64,000 nucleotides of DNA from Linanthus parryae (Eukaryota > Streptophyta > Magnoliopsida > Ericales > Polemoniaceae): contig JALGPY010000005.1 of the NCBI GenBank assembly GCA_023055425.1, positions 10,317,501-10,381,500 on the forward strand, in the 5' to 3' direction. The position numbers and the translations under genes were made by a program. The notes beneath the pieces are model-generated. The model was not told the DNA's origin. It did not search any database and saw only the letters and a program-made list of their open reading frames with translations. This document shows, piece after piece, positions 57,201-64,000 of this stretch (positions within the stretch are counted from its first letter, which is position 1; the number at the start of each line of letters is the position of its first letter).

Positions 57201-60200
57201 TGTCAAATGTGGCATTCTTTTATCGTAGTTATCTGATCCCGCCATATACCACATTTTTGTACTCCTATTAAGGTTCCTCTTTGGATACTTTGGATTTATG
57301 AATGTAATCTTTGTCAAATATCACCCGAGTCTGGCTATTTTACTTTTGTTAGCCTGCCCTCCAACTTCACTAACCTTTGAGGTTCCCCTTACAACATGTT
57401 CAATTTTATCTATATTTGTTGCTTGTTGCTGGCACGTCGAGTGCATTCATTACATGTTGGCGTCACTTGTTTCAAATTCGAATGCTATTTTATTCAATCA
57501 CTTAATATTGATGTTGAATTTCAAACATGTGGTGCTGTTTGGGTCATTGTGTTGCAATGATGTTTCTGCTATAAGTCATGTTGTTTTTGATAGTGATGTA
57601 TGATTGTCCAAAATTACCCACTGCTTAGTCAATTTGAGCTGGTTTCTATGTGCAGAATGTGTTGTAGTCTAATCTAGAGTATGATACGAACCTGTTACCT
57701 GTAGTTAATATCGCCCGCTTGGCTACTTAGAAAGTTAGAGACCTGTTGGCATGAGAATTTACGTATTTAATTATTGTTTTTAAGTCTTTGTTGAAGCTAG
57801 TTTATGAGTATGTTTTGATGCGTTTTCTGAAGTCTGATCTCCCCAGAATAGTTGGCTTTTCCTTGGTTTACCACCAATGATTTTTGCTATCTTCTCTCAA
57901 GCACGACAGAGCGAACTTCGTATGGAGCCTCCAAATTTTGAAAGTTAATTTTATTTGTAGTTTAAGATAAGTTGGCAATATTAATTTGCCTGCATTTCCC
58001 AAATTTGATCGATACATACTCTTTTATATTATCAGTTTCTCCACATGTGGTCTGTAACCTGGTAGCACAAGGATGGTTTTGTTACAAACTCCTGACGACG
58101 TTTCTCCGCCTGCCGATTCTGCGGGCTCATTAAATAGTTTGAGAAATCCGTGACTTGGTTCTTTCTCGATTGTTCAATGAAATGAGTGTGGTGCTGAAAC
58201 TTCTGTACTCTTGTATATGCTCTATATCACAAATATCTCTTGCCATTTGATCAAGCATTGTGTCCTTAGTAGAAGTCAAAGTCCAATGTGAAATTTATGT
58301 TTGCCTTGTTCATGTCTACAAGATCTGCTGGTTTTGTTGTTTTTAACCTCTTGCCTTGTTCATGTCTACAAGATCAAGCATTGTGTCCTTTGTAGAAGTC
58401 AAAGTCCAATGTAAATTTTCTGTTTGCCTTGTTCATTTCTACAAGATCTGCTGGTTTTGTTGTTTTTAACCTCTTGTCTTCATACTCATAATATAGTTTG
58501 TGAGATATCCTTTCTTGTGGACATATATCTAGGTTTCATGTCTCGATTCGGAAAGGAAAATCAAAGTATCTTTTGCTTTTCGCTTCCGCTACCTACTTTT
58601 GGTCTCCATTACCTGAATAATGTTTTTGGAAGTTTATTCTAATGCAATTTTAGACTGAGGTATTGGGATATTTGCGTCATTCTTGCTTCTCATTCTCGGC
58701 ATATCTTTTGGTTTGTGGCTCTAAAGTTTCCAACTTCAGTCATAAAACAATCTCTTCATTCTTGCTCTTATTGCAGCTATTCGCTTATGATACAGTCAAC
58801 AAGGCTCTGTCCGCTAAACAAGGAGAACAAGCAAAGCTCCCTATTCCGGCTTCTCTTATTGCAGGAGCTTGCGCCGGTGTTAGCTCAACCCTTGTTACAT
58901 ATCCTCTTGAGTTGGTGAAGACACGGCTAACCATACAGGTAAAGTTTATCTTCTTATATGAATGCCTTGTTGTTTTAAGCTTATTAGTCAACAAGTAAAT
59001 CATGCTGAAACCTGAAAGCATAGCAGGCCTTGTACTTCCAAGATGTTAAACAAGACCACAAGTCCTTGTTATGGAAACAATCAAAACTTAGTAATGAATT
59101 ACAGTTTATTGTAGTTTTGTATGACCTAGAGGGGGTAAAACACACTTTCACCCCTCACGGTATGATGCAAAGACACTTTCACCCGTTCCTGTTTGGGAAA
59201 TGACACTTACACCACTTTAATGTTCGAAACTTCAAGAAACACCCCCCTGATTGTTTCATATCATACTCTAAGAGAGCGAATTTGTCCTGGAAAGAACAAC
59301 CGCTCCCAAGACTAATGATGCACCATTAGGGAGTGTAAATATTCCAAAATTTGACAGACAAAAGGGGTGTCTTTGCATCAAACTTGAGTGGGTGAAAGTG
59401 TCTTTTACCCGACCTTGAGGTGTCAAACGGGCGGGTTCAACCCGTTTGTAAACGGGTTTACTTATAAATGAGTCGAACCCGTTCAACTCGTTTAAACATG
59501 TGGGTGTTCTTGGGTGGGTTATATTCGGGTCAGTATGAACTGTTAACCCGTTTATGACTCCTTTTGCTACCCTTGGTACGGATTATTGCCCTTTTTTGTT
59601 TGCTCAGGTGCTTGAAAAGCTATGCCAAACTATTATGAAAACCGGAATCTCGAAACGCCTCATTGAGTGTTAGTGGTCTCTGCAGCCCGAGTTTAGCTGG
59701 AAAACGAAACCCAATGTTATTTGTGTCTGAAGTTAAATGGTTGTATAACTAAAAAAAAAAACTTGCGTTGAATGTGCAGAGAGATGCTTACAACGGGCTT
59801 TTGGATGCATTTGTAAAGATATTGAAGGAGGGAGGACCTGGTGAGCTTTACCGAGGCCTCACTCCCAGTCTTATTGGTGTAATCCCTTATGCTGCCACCA
59901 ACTACTTTGCTTACGATACGCTAAGAAAAGCATACCGCAAGATCTCCAAGCAAGAGAAGATCGGCAATATAGAGACGCTGTTGATTGGATCTGCTGCTGG
60001 TGCTATATCAAGTACCGCAACTTTTCCACTTGAGGTTGCACGGAAGCACATGCAAGTTGGAGCTGTGAGTGGAAGACGTGTTTATGAGAATGTTTTCCAT
60101 GCTCTGGCAAGCATTCTTGAACAAGAAGGAATACAAGGGTTGTACAAAGGGCTTGGTCCGAGTTGCGTGAAGCTGGTGCCTGCAGCCGGTATTTCTTTCA

Positions 60201-60253
60201 TGTGCTATGAAGCTTGCAAGAGGATACTAGTAGAGAATGAAGAAGATGCTTAA
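54218..60253 (+). CDS. BT1: BT1-type adenine nucleotide transporter (mitochondrial carrier family), 393 aa
   Basis: Three exons, all phase 0: 54218-54763, 58777-58938 and 59780-60253. BT1/BRITTLE1 proteins move adenine nucleotides (ADP-glucose in cereal endosperm) across plastid or mitochondrial envelopes. The first about 105 residues form a basic, Ser/Gly-rich leader ending KKKKRGLKFKVKV, compatible with organelle targeting. Three carrier repeats follow, each with the P-x-[DE]-x-x-[RK] signature: APLETIRTHLMVG, YPLELVKTRLTIQ and FPLEVARKHMQVG. The C-terminus LVPAAGISFMCYEACKRIL is typical of BT1. Length agrees with Arabidopsis At4g32400 (about 390). Intron 1 is 4.0 kb and holds a partial exon duplication, LINE remnants and small tandem repeats; intron 2 holds a Mutator-like MITE. 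It lies 8 kb downstream of the translocator on the same strand, as in Arabidopsis. Confidence 0.95.
54709..55230 (+). repeat. Tandem duplication across BT1 exon 1/intron 1 border
   Basis: The unit 54709-54950 (end of exon 1 plus start of intron 1) is repeated in diverged form from about 54951. The second unit contains a copy of the last 51 coding bases (54957-55007, text RGNFVNVIRVAPSKAIE) followed by a GT donor. Within these 51 bases five differ, all at silent third positions. The nearest AG would splice it out of phase, so it is more likely a relic than a usable exon. Confidence 0.8.
56430..57160 (-). pseudogene. LINE RNase H remnant in BT1 intron 1
   Basis: On the minus strand: GAEKIKLNTDGSVRMEDSKA with FGGAFRNDKRK (56880-56785), then NLEIENDCLDVVKF and ITRDANEVANALAHLG further on, with stops between. 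These are the D-E-D landmarks of the plant LINE RNase H domain. Confidence 0.7.
57096..57322. repeat. Tandem duplication of about 113 bp in BT1 intron 1
   Basis: GTTATCTGATCCCGCCATAT with CTTTGGATACTTTGGATTTA and GTAATCTTTGTCAAAT occurs at about 57100-57208 and again at about 57219-57320, nearly unchanged. Confidence 0.85.
58249..58476. repeat. Tandem duplication of about 120 bp in BT1 intron 1
   Basis: GATCAAGCATTGTGTCCTT with AGTCAAAGTCCAATGT and TCTGCTGGTTTTGTTGTTTT occurs at about 58249-58352 and 58371-58474. Confidence 0.85.
59132..59410. mobile_element. Mutator-like MITE, 279 bp, copy 2, in BT1 intron 2
   Basis: 21-bp ends GGGTAAAACACACTTTCACC and complement GGGTAAAAGACACTTTCACC differ at one base. 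Flanks GACCTAGAG (59123-59131) and GACCTTGAG (59411-59419) match at 8 of 9, the Mutator target size. Related to 43451-43870. Confidence 0.82.
59420..59562. repeat. Small GC-rich hAT-like island abutting MITE
   Basis: It starts GTGTCAAACGGGCGGGTT right at the MITE flank and ends near CCCGTTTATGACTCC, the two ends being imperfect complements. The body repeats ACCCGTTT words. No target duplication was found. Confidence 0.5.
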
Positions 60254-60789
60254 GGGAGGAATATGATAGTTTTTTTACAGAATAAAATGAAGTTGAGTTT
60301 GATACTTTTTAAAGAATTTTGGTTAAGAAGGTAGGATGTTACGTTGTTTTGGGTATTCTTTTTCCCTTGGGTTGTTCTGAAGGGGAATTGACTACTGGTG
60401 TAGGAAGTTAGTTCTCAAACAATTCTCTTCAAAGTAGTTTTGTATTCTGATATTTGGGAAATGTTCTGACTGCGCGTTATTGAGCTCGGTAGTTTTCACT
60501 GTGCCTTGATTCCCCGGAAAGATGGTTAACAATCGGTCGTCTCATTGTGCCGTGATTCCTTTGAAAGTTCATTCACGATCCAGTCATGTCGTAGTGATTC
60601 AATTTAAGTTTCCCTGCTTTCCCCTATAGTAATGCTTCATGTGCTTAGAAGGATTTGTTTCAAGTGGCACTGCTCTTCAAAAGTTGTACCTTCTAAGATT
60701 GGGCAAATTTGTGTTTTTTTTTTTCAAGATAAACTCCAGTGGTTTTTAGCGAAAAAACTAAATCATTTGGCGTAGCCGGGGTCCTTGGC
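60254..60789. other. BT1 3' flank
   Basis: Non-coding 3' UTR and flank; AATAAAA near 60281 is a possible polyadenylation signal. Confidence 0.4.
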
Positions 60790-61370
60790 TGCAATAGTCA
60801 GGGTTGTGGAGATCTCTGGATACATAAGCCTGTCTGCTAGTGCAAAGCAATCTGAGATGACCTGGTCTAACTCGGAGAAAATCGTGTCGCAAAGCTCCCT
60901 TCTTGATTATTTTCAGCGAGTCAGATTCAATAATCACACGGGGAACTCTAATCGTAACGCCAGTTTTAGAGCTTCAAGCACTCCCAAAGCTTCGGCTTCG
61001 ATAGCTGATGAGACCATTGCTAAAGGAGTAGCTAGACCTGCTTTAAAGTAGCCATGATTGTCTCTAAAAACCGCTCCTGCTGCTGCCTCCCTGGTTGCGG
61101 GGACCCAAGAGCCATCCGTGTTACACTTGATCCAGTTGGGGGCCGGAGGAATCCATTTGGTCATCAGGTGAGTATTCTGCTGGGGGAGGGTATGACTTGA
61201 TTCCTTTCTGCCATTGATACCGTCAAGCTCTTGTAGATAGCTTTGAACTTGTCCTTCTACTTCCGCCGCTGTTTTAGAGTTATTCTGGAAGACTCGTTGG
61301 TTTCTTTGCGCCCACATGAGCCAAATAGCACAAGCGAATTTTCGACCCTTTTGGTTAGGAATTCCTCTCC
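60790..61370 (-). pseudogene. LINE RNase H domain remnant
   Basis: Minus strand: IWLMWAQRNQRVFQNN, then WIPPAPNWIKCNTDGSWVPA, GAVFRDNHGYFKAGLA, SAIEAEALGVLEALKLAL and, after a frame change near 60938, VIIESDSLKIIK. These give the D, E and D positions of LINE-encoded RNase H. The frame break and lack of RT indicate a dead 3' fragment. Confidence 0.75.
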
Positions 61371-61397
61371 GGAGATTATCGTCCACATTTGCTTGTC

Positions 61398-61449
61398 TCT
61401 GAGTGTTCGCAGTTCTGAGTGTGAAGCTTTCTGAGTGTTCGCAGTTCTG
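61398..61449. repeat. Short direct repeat
   Basis: CTGAGTGTTCGCAGTTCTGA occurs at 61398-61417 and 61430-61449, separated by 12 bases. Confidence 0.85.
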
Positions 61450-61919
61450 AAAAACTGGAGAGCATTCCGGAACAATATGTATCATAATTCCCATTTCACA
61501 GACCGGAATTCTGGAATTCGAGAATCAGAATTCCCTTGCTCCCAAACAGAATTCTGGATTTTGAGAATTTTGGTTAAATTTCCCGGACTATTGACCAATC
61601 GTACCCCACTCGTAAAAATCTCATCCAAACAGCACCAAAAGAGAAAATAAATCCAAAAGCTCAAACAAAATGTATGGCAGACTCGCTAATAACAATAACA
61701 ATAATATTAATCATCGTCATCATGACAATAATATAAGTTTCACTAGGCCCATCTCAGGCAACCGTGTTCATTCCTAATAACAACAAGGTTAAACATAAAC
61801 ACACACAATTAGATATGGTCTAGATCCAAATAACTTAAATCAATCCTTCACCCAAGCTTTAGAATCATCACAACATATTAAATCCTAGTTAGGGGGTAAC
61901 ATCTCCAAGAATCTCACAT

Positions 61920-63291
61920 TCAGTTCTGTTGCTCCTCCTCTTCATAAGCTGCTTCTCTAGCCTCTGCTTCTGCAGCCATCAGCTCGTCAAACTTCTCAGT
62001 CTTTCCCAACAATATCTCGATCTGTACAAATATAAGTTCCAACCAATGAGACCACAAAAGGATTAGTAGTAACATACAGAGCCTTCTCAAAAGCCTTTTC
62101 TTTACCTTGGCTTTCGGGATAGGTCGTGCATCTGGGTCATCTCTCATATCAACAGTCAGGGTCCGGATCTCTGCAAAACACGAGAACTTATAAATGCTTT
62201 GTTCGTTGCACGAAAAAAGATTGCCAGGAAGAAATAAGCTCCGATAAGGATGGTGAATACACTCACTCTTTTCAAGAGCAAATCCATTGTTCTTCAGGAT
62301 TTCAGCCACTGTCACCACTGTAGCAATTGCTGCAACAATAATGAATTAAACTGTTAATTCTTGGGGGCATAGATAAGGGTAACGTCGAAATATGTGATTC
62401 CCCTGGCAATAGCACGCACAATTAGCCCAACCATGACAGCAAACGCTCAAGTAAAATATGGATAAACAATGGAATGAACATTTCCAGAGAGGGTAAAAGT
62501 GAGCTTCTTCACAAAATTTAACAGATCTTCGGGTTTGTGTGCATATACATTGCATGGAGGTCTAAACTATAAATCATTTTCTAGTTCCACTTTTTATGTC
62601 CAGGACTATTGTACTGATCCAGTATAGAGCAGAAATGTACACTGATATTACAAACAGGTCTCAAAGATACCGATGCACTTTTCTGTTTACAGTTACTAGG
62701 TTTCGCAACATTGTTGTGAAGAGTGAAGACTAAGTCCTGTGACTTCTTCAGTCTTGACCACACTCCACAATCAGAAATTTATAAAACTATTATCAGTTAA
62801 AGCCCAATTGACAAGACACAAGCCTATAACTGGAGTATGTATCTTGATTGTAAAATTTGAGGAAAGATGGAAAAGACAACCGAAATTCTAAGTACTTCAA
62901 AACTCTATGTCCGTTCATCTTTACGTCCTGTCCTAAAGACAAGTGAATAAGAAGCCACAATCTCTTTGCACATATTGCTAGTTTGTGTCTATCCCCATGT
63001 GTTCCTCTTGCAATTAACTAATATACTTGTGTTTCAAATCCAAATTTGACAAGTATTTTTATCACTTTGGCAAAGTTGGTTTCTCAAGAAAGCGGGCGTT
63101 ACTTACCATCCTTATGTACTAGAATATAACAGCGTTCTTACACATCAAGCAAATAGCGATTACAAAATAGGCAAAGTGCATGAAATGCAGGACTGTTATC
63201 TTATGTCTTGTAAGAGCAAAGAGAGGAGAAGCGAAATCATACCCATTCCCAGACCAGATAGCTCAACATCCTCGTACTGCTGTATATATTT
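61920..63291 (-). CDS. Alba-family nucleic-acid-binding protein, 5' partial
   Basis: Exons on the minus strand: 63291-63243 (KYIQQYEDVELSGLGM), 62329-62267 (IATVVTVAEILKNNGFALEK), 62170-62106 (IRTLTVDMRDDPDARPIPKAK) and 62021-61920 (IEILLGKTEKFDELMAAEAE to EEEEQQN and stop). All borders are GT-AG and phases agree, with codons split between the first three exons. The text matches the small plant Alba proteins (Arabidopsis At1g29250/At2g34160 type, about 130 residues), which bind RNA and DNA in nucleus and cytoplasm. The first coding part, including the KKPLFFYVNLAK-type start of the Alba fold, is not found before 64000 and must lie beyond the window. Confidence 0.88.
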
Positions 63292-63879
63292 CTGAAAAAA
63301 AAAATCACACATACAAAAATACTTTTAACCTCCGTACAGGATACATTACTAAAGGTTAAATCCCTAAATAAAAGGAAGCAGGGTAAACAGTAGTACTAGA
63401 GAGGTATACATAAGGTTTGAGCCCAGATTTTGTGAACTAGAACGACAACATGAGAACAAAACCCCAACATATGTTTTCCTCAGAGTCAACAACTAAAATA
63501 GTAGAAGAACACATAGCAGGATCATCAAGTGAGCAACTGAGAAGTTTTGAACTTCAAACATTACTGTATGGCTGCTATTTTGCTTTACCGTAGACAACAC
63601 ATGATGAAATTTAGTCTATCCCTATAAAGCTCTTCTTTAAGAACAAAACAACACGAAACAAATTCCTACTCAAAGCACAGATTCATCAATGAGTGGATAA
63701 ACATTCCAAGCCCTTGTTTGTTCTAGTGTCCCTATTAGTAGTGTTTAGTGAGTTTCAACAAAAAGACCAGAGCACATAATTATACATAAACTAATTAGGA
63801 TTACTAAGAATCAATAAAAACAAGCCCCTACATGAAGAACTGCTTCAAGGCTCAAGCACAGATGTGAACCAGAATGAAC

Positions 63880-63985
63880 ATGAAAACCAGAACTGAAACC
63901 TAATTTGGAGAGAAACCCAGGGTTGAAACCTAATTGGGAGAGAAACCCAGAGTTGAAACCTAATTTGGAGATAAACCCATCATAA
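63880..63985. repeat. Tandem repeat, three units of about 37 bp
   Basis: The unit GAAACCTAATTTGGAGAGAA with ACCCAGGGTT occurs three times with small changes at about 63894, 63931 and 63953, in the 5' intron or leader of the Alba gene. Confidence 0.75.
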
Positions 63986-64000
63986 ATTGTGCAGAAAAAT

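Overview
The window looks like nuclear DNA of a dicotyledonous flowering plant. Genes are split by GT-AG introns rich in A and T, and the encoded proteins are plant families (UAP56-type helicase, L-type lectin and LysM receptor kinases, a plastid-type translocator, a BRITTLE1-type carrier, an Alba protein). Roughly half of the sequence is transposon-derived. No bacterial operons, CRISPR arrays or rRNA genes were seen.

Layout. 1-7.7 kb: 3' three-quarters of a UAP56-type DEAD-box helicase gene (+), with inserted repeats and a duplicated 3' region. 8.8-9.9 kb: decayed LINE reverse transcriptase. 10.4-13.6 kb: L-type lectin receptor kinase gene with three frame breaks. 13.9-14.25 kb: Copia-type LTR plus primer-binding site. 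14.93-28.49 kb: a complete Athila-type Ty3/gypsy element on the minus strand (two LTRs of about 1.6 kb, exact 5-bp target duplication, broken gag, intact pol, intact third ORF). 30.05-31.87 kb: short non-autonomous Copia element with both LTRs. 32-36.6 kb: gene-poor, with one orphan ORF. 36.6-38.0 kb: kelch-like ORF (-) with a very long Glu tract. 38.2-38.6 kb: solo Copia LTR. 39-41.4 kb: LysM-type receptor kinase pseudogene broken by two hAT-type MITEs. 42.4-45.0 kb: three MITEs. 45.2-46.3 kb: intronless sugar-phosphate/phosphate translocator (+), its 3' end tandemly duplicated to 50.2 kb. 50.3-51.9 kb: two more LTRs of the same Copia family, one carrying a truncated LINE. 54.2-60.3 kb: BT1 adenine nucleotide transporter (+). 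61.9-63.3 kb: 3' part of an Alba gene (-).

The live genes are housekeeping genes: mRNA splicing/export (UAP56), membrane transport (translocator, BT1) and RNA binding (Alba). Translocator followed by BT1 matches Arabidopsis At4g32390-At4g32400 as I remember it, and UAP56 near a translocator matches At5g11200-At5g11230, so the block looks ancestral and was expanded by insertions.

The most unusual signal is in the LTRs. The Athila LTRs carry arrays of a 14-bp perfect palindrome (TGCGTATATACGCA). Five LTRs of an unrelated Copia family carry arrays of short inverted repeats with a near-constant GTGC/GCAC centre, whose arms differ between copies yet stay complementary. In both superfamilies the array ends about 83-93 bp upstream of the TATA-like box (one Copia copy excepted). 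A second clear result is that GC-rich CCCGG-type islands here are hAT-like elements, shown by an exact 8-bp target duplication that restores a kinase reading frame.
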